From Blastobasis lacticolella (Eukaryota > Arthropoda > Insecta > Lepidoptera > Blastobasidae), in contig LR990050.1 in assembly GCA_905147135.1 (NCBI GenBank), positions 4,042,501 to 4,106,500 on the forward strand: a stretch of DNA of 64,000 nucleotides, written 5' to 3'. Positions 22,320 to 34,508 of the stretch are shown in pieces. The notes below the pieces were generated by a model. That model worked only from the letters and a program-made list of their open reading frames with translations, had not been told where the DNA came from and did no database searches. The stretch's first letter is position 1; each line of letters starts with the position of its first letter. A program made the translations under genes and the position numbers.

Positions 22320-25215
22320 AAATACAACAATACTTGTCTAAGTAAAGTAGCTTGACTATGCGTTTTCACAGTGCTCGTCTGCTAAGTGAACGCACAGTTT
22401 TAAATACGGCTCTATGATTGGTCAATTTCGTTCATTTTGACGGATGCATAGTACAGATCGTCACTCAAGTATTATCACTTAAAAACTTGGGATTTAGTGC
22501 ATTTCGTGCGTACTGTAAGACGTTTCTGAATACAGGTGTTCTTATTTTATTTTTATTGTAACCGTGCTCTGTTGCCGTTTCGCACGCCAATTCACCCATT
22601 ATTCGAGCCTTGGGTGTGCTCAACGCGTTCCTAGCATCGGCACCCGAGTATGACGTATTTGCCTGGCGATGGATGGATGTGTGCAAGGAATGCCTGAAGT
22701 ACTGCAAGAGGATTAATCAATTAGAATATTTTATAATGGAAACTGATATATCTATAGCTTTTAGTGAATTAATTAACACTGTAATACTGTAAAGTTGTTT
22801 TAAATAAATAATGAATAGTCATAGTCAGGAGGCGCTCTGGAAACCGACGTCACGGCGACTGTCGTGGCGATTCTGAGTGTGTCCCCATTCCACTCTCCAC
22901 ATGGCACAGGTTACAAGATTAGAGTATCTTTTTTTCGTTGACATCTCTGTTATACTTATTTTTCTTTCCCTATGAATATTTTTAATTTCGTGCCGTGTCT
23001 AACTTTACTTTACTTCATAATGAATCAAGAATCACGATTGAACAGTATGCAACTAAAGTAACCGCAGTTGTCGTATAACGCCGTGAGATTCAACTACGTC
23101 TATGTCAAAGATTCAAGCCCTCCTAGTGTGTGAGTTGTATACTAAAATAACATTGCGATCACACGCTCTACTTAGGCACATAAATAGCTGTAAGCCACTA
23201 TTCAACAGCCAACATACCCTCGCGTCACTTCAGTTCGCTACGCTGTGGTGCCTACGTCATGTTCGAGCACACTATGTCACTTTAAAGTGACATGTACATG
23301 ACACAGGTTACTTGTGACAGTGGTGTACGCTGTTTATGCGTATAGTTTGATACAGTTTAGTTTGAGACCTATGTAGCGCAGTAGTTAGAACTGCCTTGGT
23401 TTTGGTGTAGATTATCGGCTGGAACAGATTTCTAGATCAAGACTCAAGTCCGCTATTTTTACTTATTACACAATTTGATTGAGATTAGTTAAAAGTATAT
23501 TACACTCGAGACAAATTGGATATTCAGCAAAAACTTGTAGGTAAGCCCATATGACTTCTAATGGAATCGACTCTCCATCGACGCTTTCCTATGTTGCCTT
23601 CTAAAATGTACCTACATACCCTGTTCCATAGTTACCACAGTTATATGGACTCAGAACAAAACAGGTATCTTAGACCAACATGCTGATATAAGAGTGACCG
23701 TAACCAATTTTTTGTGGTACAAACTACTACAAACACAAAAGTGCCGTGCCAGTAGGTAAACAAGTATCAAGCAAAACTAATACTAGTTAGTTCATACTAC
23801 AATGTCAGGGATCTGACTGGCACTAGCCAGGGGTACCGGGATATCTAGGTACTAACCTGGGTATCCCTGTATCAACACACCACAGCCCACACAAGAGTGC
23901 CAAGGTTCTAACTAGCTGGTAGGTAAGCGTGTGATATATCGCTTCGACCATAACGTATGCCGACGACAAACTGACGTGGCGACTCTATTACTCACAACCA
24001 GTGGAATTTATGAACCGAATAACAGCACTCTCCAGATATTGGATACGTGATGTAAATCCCGATCCGTGCTATGAAAACAAAAGCGATTTCTTGTAGCATT
24101 TAACTAAATGTTGCGATGTGTAAAACGGTCTGATTTGTACCTTGAACAGATCCGAGATTTCGCACCGATGGACGGAATAATCCAGAACTATATTACGAGA
24201 GCGGTTATATTTTTTTGGTTTATGAAAATATAGGTACACGTCGTCGTACGTCTTTGAATTATGTAGCAATTTTCTATTTGATATTTTAGCATATTGTTTG
24301 TCTTTATTTTCTTCGCGAAATGGAAATTCAATATCGTATCCCTGAATATTTTCAATAGTGGTTTTCTTTGAGAATGTATTTGTTGCTGTTTGTTTTTGGA
24401 TCTGGGTATCGTTTAAGTGTGCCAGACTAGTTTGATGTATCTAAGTAATTTTTGGAACAACTTAGACTTATTATTTTAATCAGAATATATTAAAATTAAC
24501 AGGTTCCTCTATGGAGCAGTTAAACGGTTGCAAATTATTATCATATTATATAGACAATAGACACCTATAGTAGACGTCATAAGCCGCGTCGAAAGCCTCT
24601 TGGGCAACTTCGATGAATAAATAAGCCATAGTTGGAATGGCTGAAAATAGGCAATATTTGTGTGTGGGATTCTGTGTAGGTACATCTATCGCCACCCTGT
24701 TTAGAGGTAGTGCCGAGGAGATATACCTGTACCTAGGTAGATGCAAATTGTTCCAGCAATTTACATAGTAATTCCTGTTTAGACGTAATCCGGGATAAAG
24801 ACAATTTTCTGTAAAGGTCAGCTTTCGGTACCGTTGTAAAATTCGCAGCAGCTTAAGAAGCTATTTTATATGATTAGATACAAAAATTATGATTATAATT
24901 TTAGAACAATTTCTTTTATTGTTTTCTTAAGAACTAAAGAACTAGAGAATCAACTCCTTGTAAATACTAACGAAACACATTAGGACCATCCAGGCCTTCG
25001 ATAGACCAAAAAATGGGCAGTATTTTGAGTATAGTGGCAGCGTGCTTGCGAGACCGATGTGAAAAGTTAAGCAACGCACGCGGATGGTAACTGGATGGGT
25101 GACCGTTTCGTGCTTTAATGCTAATCGAAGTTTGATACCGCAACGGTCAAGATCTCCTGCTGAAGACCCTGAGAGTGGTTTAATAGTCTCAGGAGCCTCG
25201 TGCCGGTAATTATTA
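22320..25215. other. Mostly unassigned; 22805-22920 is a dispersed repeat
   Basis: No gene recognised. 22825-22915 (GGAAACCGACGTCACGGCGA ... TGAGTGTGTCCCCATTCC ... CATGGCACAGGTTAC) has a relative at 58825-58920. Repetitive GTACC-rich DNA around 23820-23900 contains a small local duplication (GGGGTACCGGGATATCTAGG / GGGTATCCCTG). Several short open frames have no family features. Confidence 0.4.
25033..25212 (+). mobile_element. 5S rRNA-derived SINE (SINE3 type)
   Basis: AAAAGTTAAGCAACGCACGC ... GGTAACTGGATGGGTGACCG matches the internal control region of 5S rRNA (AAATTAAGCAGCGTCGGGC...TAGATGGGGGACCG). The remainder, CAGGAGCCTCGTGCCGG, is a non-5S tail. It is too diverged to be a 5S gene. A related minus-strand copy lies at 39107-39275. 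Confidence 0.72.
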
Positions 25216-25217
25216 TG

Positions 25218-25835
25218 ATTTACAACTGACGTGCCAAACTAAAACCTAATAATTAATATGCTTTGTAAATAAATATAATTAGTAATAAACTAACGTATTT
25301 CAACATTGACACGATAAGAAGAAGAATATGCTTTGTCAATTCTCACAGCGCCATCTAGCCCCAAATTATTAAGCAAAGCTTGTTATTGGTGCTAGATAAC
25401 TGACAAACTACTTATAAAGTACTTACGTCGCTTCTTGCGCCTCACAGCACATGCTCAGTGGGTACCATTTACGCTGGCTGCTGCGGCACCGACAGTGGCA
25501 TGGCAGGCTACGATTACGTCTTAGATTTTTAATTATTTAAGTTTCCTTTGTCTGTAACTGTAACTGTTATTGTGTTGTTTGCAATGTGTAAAATAAATGT
25601 CTTTTCACTCTTTATTTCTTTCTTTCTATATAATTTAAAATAAGTCCGTTTTTAAGAATCCGTGACATCTGCGGCAGAGGACCAACTGAACTACTCAAGT
25701 CGGCATTATCCATATGGTATAGTACTCACGGCTCGCACAACCTTCCGTTGCGTAATACCAATCACACCAGGCCCAATCCAAGTCCGATGCAACAGTATAT
25801 CAATACACAATTCCGTACACCAAACTATTTGAAGA
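25218..25835 (+). repeat. Left copy of a local direct duplication, expanded by insertions
   Basis: AACTGACGTGCCAAACTAA (25225), a minus-strand SINE 1 piece (25322-25420) and a unique block CACGGCTCGCACAACCTTCC (about 25690-25830) recur in the same order at 26129-26350. The left copy also holds a LINE-like 3' tail (25440-25625, GTAAAATAAATGTCTTTTCA and TTTCTTTCTTTC). Confidence 0.7.
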
Positions 25836-26098
25836 CCTGAGTGGTTCAGTGGTCAACATGCCGGTCTGCCACGCAAGAGGTCCCGGGTTCGATTCCCGGT
25901 CGGGCAGAAATTGAAATGACGAATTTTAATTTCTGTTACGGGTCTGGGTGTTCTATGTATAATAAGTATGTATTTAAAAGTATATAAATAGTTTATCAGT
26001 TATCTAGCACCCATAACACAAGATTTGCTTACTTTGGGGCTAGATGGCGCTGTGTGAATTTATACACGATTATTTATTTATTTATTATTATTATTATT
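25834..26098 (+). mobile_element. tRNA-derived SINE, family 1, full length
   Basis: Best-preserved copy: GACCTGAGTGGTTCAGTGGT (A-box region), GGTTCGATTCCCGG (B box), TTACGGGTCTGGGTGTTC, GTTATCTAGCACCCATAACA, GGGGCTAGATGGCGCTGTG and a TTATTTATTTATTATTATT tail. Not a functional tRNA gene: the tRNA-like part runs straight into the SINE body. Confidence 0.9.
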
Positions 26099-26128
26099 TA
26101 GATTCCCAATCGAACCATTTAGATTTCC

Positions 26129-26350
26129 AACGGACGTGCCAAACTAATAATAATAATATGGTTTGTCAATTCATACAGCGCCATCTAGCCCCAAATTAAG
26201 CAAAGCTTGTGCACTCAAGTCATCGTTGTCCATATCGTATAGTACTCACGGCTAGCACAACCTTCCGTTGCGTAATACCAATCACATCAGGCCCAATTCA
26301 AGTCCAATGCAACAGTAGGTATATCAATACACCATCCTGTACACCGAACC
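26129..26350 (+). repeat. Right copy of the local direct duplication
   Basis: AACGGACGTGCCAAACTAAT, the SINE 1 fragment (26156-26212, minus strand) and CACGGCTAGCACAACCTTCC ... GCGTAATACCAATCACATCA. About 90% similar to 25690-25830 by eye. Confidence 0.7.
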
Positions 26351-26359
26351 ATTTAGGTC

Positions 26360-27777
26360 GCACGCTGTGTCACGTGGAAAAGTCCATTGTATCCAAACTT
26401 CCGACTTCAGTGACCCGTTTGCAATGGTTCAAAGCTGGGGTTCGACCTAGTAATTTAGTTGCTGTTTCGGCAACAGATCGATATCGGACCGTTTTCGTTA
26501 TGCGAACTAAAATGCAACGCATGATGATATATTGATTCTTAATATTGCTTGAACACATGACTTAGAAACATACTTATTGCATGCTATGTTCCTTATGATA
26601 AGTCTGTTTCTAATTAATTTTATTTACAATATTTCCATTCTTTTTTATTCAAGGGCTCGGTTGTTATAATGCGGTGCTTGCGTTGCATACGAGCACTGTA
26701 GTTTCAGTTTGTCGGGATCTTTAATTTCACTAACACTTAATGTAAGACGTAGAGCCCCGTATTTAGGAATGAACAATGTATTAATGGCTCCCATACGACA
26801 CAGAGAGAGATAGATACAAATAAATGAGAGTAACGCAAGTGGTTGAAAGACTAGCGTTTGTCCGCAACTAAATTTGGTTATATCGCGTTACCGCAAGATT
26901 AGCATTGAATTTCACTATAGATTAGAGTCTATGCATTATGATGTGATATAAGCAATAACATTGTCAACAATTTCATCACAATGCGGTCAGTAGTCTTTAC
27001 GTGAAAGAGTGACAAACATCCATCCCTTCCTAATATAACTATAACACAACTAGCTTCGCGTAAAATTCGAGTATAACGTTCGTGCCGGAACCGCATTTAA
27101 TTTCGGGATTATTCTATGAAATCGCAGTTTTCTGTGAAGAATAAACAAACTAAAATAGGATGGCCCAACTCTTCGATCGTAACGATGTCGATAGGGCGAA
27201 ATTTTAGCGAACCGAAAACCTCCATGTACACATATAACAGATAAAACGACCAAGTTACATAGTTGCATCCTCGTCCGTGACAGTTCAAAGCGGATCGCAA
27301 ATACGTGCGGACATCAAACATCGATTATCACAGGACCGTATCAATATTGGCACAGGTCTAACGCATTCAGCCGGATCTTGCATGAGGCCACCTAATGGGC
27401 TCACTTAATACCCTTGACTCCCGGATGGTGGAATCTCGTTGGAGCTTGCCGAGATTAGAACTGCATGTACAATGTTCTTGCAATATTTGTTTTTGTATTT
27501 GTTTTTGTATTTATTTTATAGTTTTATAGTTATTTTATTGGATTGTCTATAGAGATGTGGTTAGAATGAATTTATGCATAGCCTCATGGAGGAGGCTATG
27601 ATTTGTGTAATTATTTGACATTATTGTAATTGATTAACTGACATAAGTATTGAATTGACATGTTTATGGTAAATTGAATTACTGTACCTACCTACTCTAC
27701 TAAAAATATGGAGTTGCTTAAATTCTGAAGTAAAGATTATTTGTTTATTATTTTTACTGAGTACTAAAATAAAAGTT
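26360..27777. other. Unassigned stretch
   Basis: No gene recognised. 27480-27690 is A+T-rich with TTGTATTTGTTTTTGTATTT runs and TTATTTGACATTATTGTAA motifs similar to the LINE-like tail at 45640-45785. Confidence 0.4.
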
Positions 27778-27834
27778 GGCCGTGTGGTGTTCGGCAGAGT
27801 AGAGTAGAACCAACCGTGGGTGTCGTATTAGGCT
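27778..27834 (+). mobile_element. Repeat 3, 5' part, split by the LTR array
   Basis: GGCCGTGTGGTGTTCGGCAG ... GGGTGTCGTATTAGGCT. The rest of the same unit resumes at 38793 (GGCTACTAATGTTTTCGAGG). Joined across the array, with one GGCT removed, it gives a normal repeat 3, so the array inserted into it. Confidence 0.85.
27831..27834 (+). repeat. Target-site duplication GGCT, left
   Basis: GGCT directly precedes the first TGTAAC and recurs at 38793-38796 directly after the last GTTACA. Four base pairs is usual for Ty3/gypsy-type integration. Confidence 0.8.
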
Positions 27835-30224
27835 TGTAACGATCACTATGTACCATGAGCTCGTCACCGTATAATTTATTTATATATCATATGATTGTAA
27901 TTGATGGACTTGGAAATGAATACGCATATCATACACAGAGCAGTGTGTGGTTAAAAATAGTTTGCTTATCATGATTTCTTTTAACAAATGCTCTCAAATA
28001 CTTAACCAAAACTTGGTTTTGTAATAAACTTAAACAATTTATTTGACGATAAGAGAAATATTTTACTTCAAAAGCCCGTAATAAATTTACGCTATTGATT
28101 GGTTGTACGACAGGCGAAATATCGTGAATGTCTTAAATGTTTGGCGTCAAGTATGGGACTCAAGAAAAATACTCACAAGTGATAGTGATGTGAAATTCAT
28201 ACAAATACGTTCCAACAAGATATCGAAATAAATAATTGAATAAAAGCACACTTAAATATTAAACGAGTCTAGAATTTAATTTGAATCTACTTGTTTGATG
28301 ACTCAAATGGATTTGCTTCATAGGAATTAAATATATCTAAACTCAGTCTGATGAAAGATTACATCGAGTTTATAGTACCTAAAATGTCTTTATATTGTTT
28401 ACTTATAACTCCCTACATTATAAATTTTGGTCTAAAGAAATTACACATCGAATCCATTTGCTTACGTATTTTTGTTTGCGTTGTTTAAATTTAATCGACT
28501 CGGTAAATAAATAAAACGTCGTATGCACACATCCCTACATCCCTAGCGGTTGTAACATTTAACTATTTTCGGTTTAACAGGAACACTTTGTAAAATTTAT
28601 GGATATGCGAACGTTATAAGAGCAGTCGCTTTAGACCTCATAAACTTAGAAATATTTCATTTTTTGTTTGTTTGTAATATTGAATTGTGGGAATTTTGAC
28701 GATAACGATTTAAAGCAAGGTGGCCAGAGTAGGAGAAACGGGACAGTCAGCCCTTGGGTCGCGTCGCGTGAGCATCATCGTATCCATTTCCGTAACTAAG
28801 AAACCCCAAGCTTTTCCAAATTTCCTCGAAAAATTCATTACAACTCGCGTGTAGTTTGTTAAATTAATTAGTGCTTCATTATTTTGTGTTATCTTTCAGC
28901 TTTGTGTCGTTTCTTTCGTTCTCTATCTATTTCTTAAACTACTTAGTGTCAGTGATTTGGTTTGTTTTATATTTGTCTTTGTTTCTAAGTTTCGAAAGCG
29001 TAAGTTACATTCTCATTACTTATGGTAGTTAAGAGTATTTATTAGGGCTCTTAGAGATTTCAACATAAGTGTAAAAGGTGAATAAAACACAAATTTTGAG
29101 AAAAATATTACCAAATTAAATATCATCAGTACACACCCGCACTGAATAAAAAACTATAAAACTAACCTGGGACACAGTTTCGGATGTGACATCGAATACA
29201 CTCTAAGAGAATGAGTCCGGCATGAATCCCGACTTGGTCTTCGATGGCCTAGGCGCTCTAACTAAGTCTACGCCTAGGTTTGCCGCCGAATTCTGGTACG
29301 ATTTTGGCCCATGTTCCGTTTAATACCCTTTGTGCTTTTAAAGCTTTAATGACATTTTCCTACGGACATGAATCTCGAGTTTGGATCGAAACCTGGCCCG
29401 AGTCGTTATCGTCCCTCACTAGGCACACAACTTACACACGCGAAGTAAATAAAATTTAAATAATAGTCTCTCCTTTGACTCGTGAGTCGATAGGTAGGAC
29501 CATAATAATGCCTGACGAGATGATCGGAATATGAGTGACGGTTTGAGCGAAGTAGACAATAGGTCACTGGTTCGATTGATTTCGAAGGCTTTGCTGGTTG
29601 GCTGAGATATAAGGTGTGATGGGAGTCTCAGTTCCTTATCGATTAGGTAGGTTTTCCGAGACCTAATGGCCTCTATTCTATATTATTTAAGTGAGGACAA
29701 CGTTAGGATTTCGCAATCATAGGGTTAGAGTGGCCACAGAAGAAAGAAGAATCCGTTGCCGTTTCGAGTGTTGTCAAAGCTAAGTCGCATGTTTACTTTA
29801 CTTATACTTTGTTTGATTTTTGTACGGATTTTATAAATTGTTTGACTATTTCGATTTGCGTGAATTACATTTAAATCATCTTATTTACGTGGATTTATGT
29901 TTGTTTCGTTTAATTTTTAAGGATTTTGATACTTTTATTTAGGTGAACTAAACTTTATTCATATGCGAATTTCTTCCTAATTCGTGTAGTTGAATTACAG
30001 ATAAATGCTATAAAACTTACATATTCCTTGTGACGTTTTTTAAAATGTGTACACAACGTAATGGGTCTGAAAATTTAAATCAATAACTAGACGATCACTT
30101 GCTTACGGCCAAATCTCAATATGTGAAATGATATTTATTATGTTATGTCTACTCTTTATAGATAGATACTCGTATGTGTGTATTTATACAGACGGATAGG
30201 TATTAGGGTGACTGTGAAGTTACA
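27835..30224 (+). mobile_element. Long terminal repeat 1 of tandem LTR array (2,390 bp)
   Basis: Begins TGTAACGATCAC and ends GTGAAGTTACA, so the tips form the short TGTAAC/GTTACA inverted repeat typical of LTRs. Copies at 32119-34508 and 36403-38792 look identical in a visual comparison and are exactly 4,284 bp apart with no net indel. At 2.39 kb the LTR is longer than most insect LTRs. It contains several AATAAA motifs (such as AGGTGAATAAAACAC near 29079) but no protein motif. Orientation is inferred from primer-site placement: TGG-starting PBS after 30224, purine tract before 32119. Confidence 0.85.
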
Positions 30225-30228
30225 GATT

Positions 30229-30245
30229 TGGTGCGCGTGTCCAGG
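30229..30245 (+). promoter_or_regulatory. Candidate primer-binding site, copy 1
   Basis: TGGTGCGCGTGTCCAGG starts with the TGG that pairs with the CCA end of a priming tRNA and lies 4 nt downstream of the LTR. The tRNA is not identified. The same site is at 34513-34529. Confidence 0.5.
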
Positions 30246-30586
30246 ATAATTGCGTCATTAAAAATTGAATTAAATTGATTCAATTACGCGACAAAAGAAC
30301 CTGGTTACTATGAAACACAACGTAGCATGTCATAACCGTTAGCTTTTCTGGGAAAACAAAAAAAAACCAATTGGGAATATTTTGGGTCGTTCGCTCTTTA
30401 CAAGGAATGCATTTTTTGTTGCTTAGTGAAAAAAAATATGGGTCACACATCAGTTAGAACAGCTGAGGTCCCTTTTTGTATCATTTTGGATTTGGACATA
30501 GACGAATTTAAAATTACTGTATTCGTTCAATAAACCACGTCTTTGCTTATTACAACAAATTATTCGTTAGCGTTATTTTTTTATCT

Positions 30587-31456
30587 AAGGGGCGTTTAGT
30601 GACTGTAGTTTATAATGTGCATTCAAAATGTTAGTAATGGAAACGTTAAAGATTAAAGTAACGAATTCTATAAAAGATGATTTAGGAATTGATATGAGGA
30701 AGGTGATACGTAGGAAAGCTTTGTGTTCCTTAAATTAAAACATTTATAGATATAAGGGGCGTAGAACGAGTACATTTAGCTCGTCATTTTTGTTCAAATT
30801 TCAATACCTAATAGAAAATAATAGTTAAAGCAATATTTGTGTAAATGTGAATACTAAATCTTAAGATTTAGAGAATTAAGGGGCGTAATACAATGCATAT
30901 GCGATTCTTCAGTTTAGTTACATAGAGCGAGGTAGTTACTACAGTAAGTATGGCTTTGTTTATATATGTGTCGAATCATAGGCGTTCTCGGGCTAAGTTC
31001 TTGTGGAAATGAAAATACGGATTCAACGTAATATATTATTGTTAACAAATGTTAGGTACATACACAGTACTATCGCGCGCGTGCCTCTTCAATCCTAGCG
31101 GGCGTCCTGCCGCCCCGCAGCGATGCCCAAGCGACGCGCATTCCTCGCAAAAGCACTTGACATATTCAATTGCCATTGGTTTGAAATAAAAAACGCGCTA
31201 CTATTAGCTGGCAGCGTGCACCGATTAGTTTATAACAGTAAATGGCGCAAGAGCGCATCAAACTTAAAACTACGATGATTACAAATGTAGTTATAGGCAG
31301 GAAATAATATTACAATTTGGTTTAATAAATTGTAATCTACGACATATGTATGTAAATCGTAGTGCGGGAAGAGTTTGAACCGTAGATTCTGAGGAACATT
31401 TTCTATTTTCAATCGGACCGACTTCCTACATATTTGTCGCAGATGTTAAGGGGCGT
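30587..31456 (+). repeat. Four internal purine-tract-like motifs AAGGGGCGT
   Basis: AAGGGGCGT occurs at 30587-30595, 30754-30762, 30878-30886 and 31448-31456, each after an A+T-rich stretch. The polypurine tract beside the downstream LTR reads AAAGGGGCGC (32107-32116). All five recur 4,284 bp downstream in internal region 2. Confidence 0.8.
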
Positions 31457-31563
31457 TTTGCTTATTAGTAATTGCGTAGGAAATTAATATGTGCATCTTA
31501 TTTTTCATTTTTTGCTCTTCTAAATAGTATAACGCGATTTAAAAGCTTACCATCTGGCGGACC

Positions 31564-31854
31564 GTGCGCTTGCTTGCCGCCTTATTGGTAAACAAAAAAA
31601 AGGGGAATCCGGAAATGTTAATACTTATAAAAAACGAACACACGGTCATTCACCCCAAAACAGATGCGTATGAAAAAAGGGATCACTTTCAGCACAGATG
31701 GTGTGACTGTGACCTTTATAAAAAGTTTGCGAGTGACATTGGGTTTGCGATGTTGACGTCAAATAGTGACAAACATATAAGTTTTCTATTTTGGGTTAGG
31801 TATTTGAAAGGATCACAACATGTACTTTTTAAGACTGCAAGGGACGAAGAGTGA
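31564..31854 (+). other. Unrecognised 96-codon frame in the LTR-element interior
   Basis: Opens MRLLAALLVNKKKG and ends FKTARDEE. The first dozen codons lie in antisense LINE 3' UTR (family C, 31549-31597), so the start is probably fortuitous. The centre (HRWCDCDLYKKFASDIG) is charged and has no motif I know; two Cys are too few for a zinc knuckle. An overlapping 63-codon frame follows (31820-32011). Identical copies lie at 35848-36138 and 36104-36295. Coding status is doubtful. Confidence 0.25.
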
Positions 31855-32106
31855 TAAAACGCAAGCTTCAATAAGTTTGGTTATTAAAAGGGGAGTACCT
31901 GGAGCACGGATAAAATTAGTGTTATTTTCAAATCAATCTAAGAATTTGGAATGTACGAGGCTTGCTTTTATTCTATACCTGACTCAGAAAGAACGCATAA
32001 TTAAAATATGACGATTTAGATTAGACATCTTTGTCGTTTTTATGTTTTTCAAGTGGTGATTTTCCACGTTCTTCTTCCCTTCAGGAATTAAGAACATGTT
32101 CAAATC

Positions 32107-32118
32107 AAAGGGGCGCTC
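32107..32118 (+). promoter_or_regulatory. Polypurine tract before LTR 2
   Basis: AAAGGGGCGCTC immediately precedes TGTAACGATCAC. This is the expected position and composition for the plus-strand primer of an LTR retrotransposon. Repeated at 36391-36402. Confidence 0.65.
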
Positions 32119-34508
32119 TGTAACGATCACTATGTACCATGAGCTCGTCACCGTATAATTTATTTATATATCATATGATTGTAATTGATGGACTTGGAAA
32201 TGAATACGCATATCATACACAGAGCAGTGTGTGGTTAAAAATAGTTTGCTTATCATGATTTCTTTTAACAAATGCTCTCAAATACTTAACCAAAACTTGG
32301 TTTTGTAATAAACTTAAACAATTTATTTGACGATAAGAGAAATATTTTACTTCAAAAGCCCGTAATAAATTTACGCTATTGATTGGTTGTACGACAGGCG
32401 AAATATCGTGAATGTCTTAAATGTTTGGCGTCAAGTATGGGACTCAAGAAAAATACTCACAAGTGATAGTGATGTGAAATTCATACAAATACGTTCCAAC
32501 AAGATATCGAAATAAATAATTGAATAAAAGCACACTTAAATATTAAACGAGTCTAGAATTTAATTTGAATCTACTTGTTTGATGACTCAAATGGATTTGC
32601 TTCATAGGAATTAAATATATCTAAACTCAGTCTGATGAAAGATTACATCGAGTTTATAGTACCTAAAATGTCTTTATATTGTTTACTTATAACTCCCTAC
32701 ATTATAAATTTTGGTCTAAAGAAATTACACATCGAATCCATTTGCTTACGTATTTTTGTTTGCGTTGTTTAAATTTAATCGACTCGGTAAATAAATAAAA
32801 CGTCGTATGCACACATCCCTACATCCCTAGCGGTTGTAACATTTAACTATTTTCGGTTTAACAGGAACACTTTGTAAAATTTATGGATATGCGAACGTTA
32901 TAAGAGCAGTCGCTTTAGACCTCATAAACTTAGAAATATTTCATTTTTTGTTTGTTTGTAATATTGAATTGTGGGAATTTTGACGATAACGATTTAAAGC
33001 AAGGTGGCCAGAGTAGGAGAAACGGGACAGTCAGCCCTTGGGTCGCGTCGCGTGAGCATCATCGTATCCATTTCCGTAACTAAGAAACCCCAAGCTTTTC
33101 CAAATTTCCTCGAAAAATTCATTACAACTCGCGTGTAGTTTGTTAAATTAATTAGTGCTTCATTATTTTGTGTTATCTTTCAGCTTTGTGTCGTTTCTTT
33201 CGTTCTCTATCTATTTCTTAAACTACTTAGTGTCAGTGATTTGGTTTGTTTTATATTTGTCTTTGTTTCTAAGTTTCGAAAGCGTAAGTTACATTCTCAT
33301 TACTTATGGTAGTTAAGAGTATTTATTAGGGCTCTTAGAGATTTCAACATAAGTGTAAAAGGTGAATAAAACACAAATTTTGAGAAAAATATTACCAAAT
33401 TAAATATCATCAGTACACACCCGCACTGAATAAAAAACTATAAAACTAACCTGGGACACAGTTTCGGATGTGACATCGAATACACTCTAAGAGAATGAGT
33501 CCGGCATGAATCCCGACTTGGTCTTCGATGGCCTAGGCGCTCTAACTAAGTCTACGCCTAGGTTTGCCGCCGAATTCTGGTACGATTTTGGCCCATGTTC
33601 CGTTTAATACCCTTTGTGCTTTTAAAGCTTTAATGACATTTTCCTACGGACATGAATCTCGAGTTTGGATCGAAACCTGGCCCGAGTCGTTATCGTCCCT
33701 CACTAGGCACACAACTTACACACGCGAAGTAAATAAAATTTAAATAATAGTCTCTCCTTTGACTCGTGAGTCGATAGGTAGGACCATAATAATGCCTGAC
33801 GAGATGATCGGAATATGAGTGACGGTTTGAGCGAAGTAGACAATAGGTCACTGGTTCGATTGATTTCGAAGGCTTTGCTGGTTGGCTGAGATATAAGGTG
33901 TGATGGGAGTCTCAGTTCCTTATCGATTAGGTAGGTTTTCCGAGACCTAATGGCCTCTATTCTATATTATTTAAGTGAGGACAACGTTAGGATTTCGCAA
34001 TCATAGGGTTAGAGTGGCCACAGAAGAAAGAAGAATCCGTTGCCGTTTCGAGTGTTGTCAAAGCTAAGTCGCATGTTTACTTTACTTATACTTTGTTTGA
34101 TTTTTGTACGGATTTTATAAATTGTTTGACTATTTCGATTTGCGTGAATTACATTTAAATCATCTTATTTACGTGGATTTATGTTTGTTTCGTTTAATTT
34201 TTAAGGATTTTGATACTTTTATTTAGGTGAACTAAACTTTATTCATATGCGAATTTCTTCCTAATTCGTGTAGTTGAATTACAGATAAATGCTATAAAAC
34301 TTACATATTCCTTGTGACGTTTTTTAAAATGTGTACACAACGTAATGGGTCTGAAAATTTAAATCAATAACTAGACGATCACTTGCTTACGGCCAAATCT
34401 CAATATGTGAAATGATATTTATTATGTTATGTCTACTCTTTATAGATAGATACTCGTATGTGTGTATTTATACAGACGGATAGGTATTAGGGTGACTGTG
34501 AAGTTACA
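32119..34508 (+). mobile_element. Long terminal repeat 2 (shared)
   Basis: Same 2,390 bp as LTR 1. It is the 3' LTR of the first unit and the 5' LTR of the second, the product expected from LTR-to-LTR unequal crossing over. Confidence 0.85.

Larger units (their letters stand above)
30225..32118 (+). mobile_element. LTR-element internal region 1, lacking gag and pol
   Basis: The 1,894 bp between LTR 1 and LTR 2. It starts with a candidate primer-binding site (TGGTGCGCGTGTCC at 30229, 4 nt after the LTR) and ends with a purine tract (AAAGGGG at 32107-32113, 5 nt before the next LTR). I find no protease, reverse transcriptase, RNase H, integrase or gag zinc knuckle. The only frames near 60-96 codons are unrecognised. 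It is therefore a non-autonomous, LARD-like element that would need proteins from another retrotransposon. A G+C-rich patch (31070-31160) interrupts the A+T-rich sequence. Confidence 0.8.

Noticed and set aside
25060..25112. Possible 5S rRNA gene
   Set aside because: Only the internal control region resembles 5S rRNA; the rest is diverged, and a matching copy lies elsewhere in reverse orientation.
25834..25910. Possible tRNA gene
   Set aside because: Good A- and B-box-like motifs, but the same head is joined to the same non-tRNA body at 9715-9950 and 18971-19150, so it is a SINE promoter.
26209..26535. 108-codon plus-strand frame
   Set aside because: It begins in a SINE fragment and crosses the locally duplicated block; no family features, and the other copy of the block does not keep the frame.
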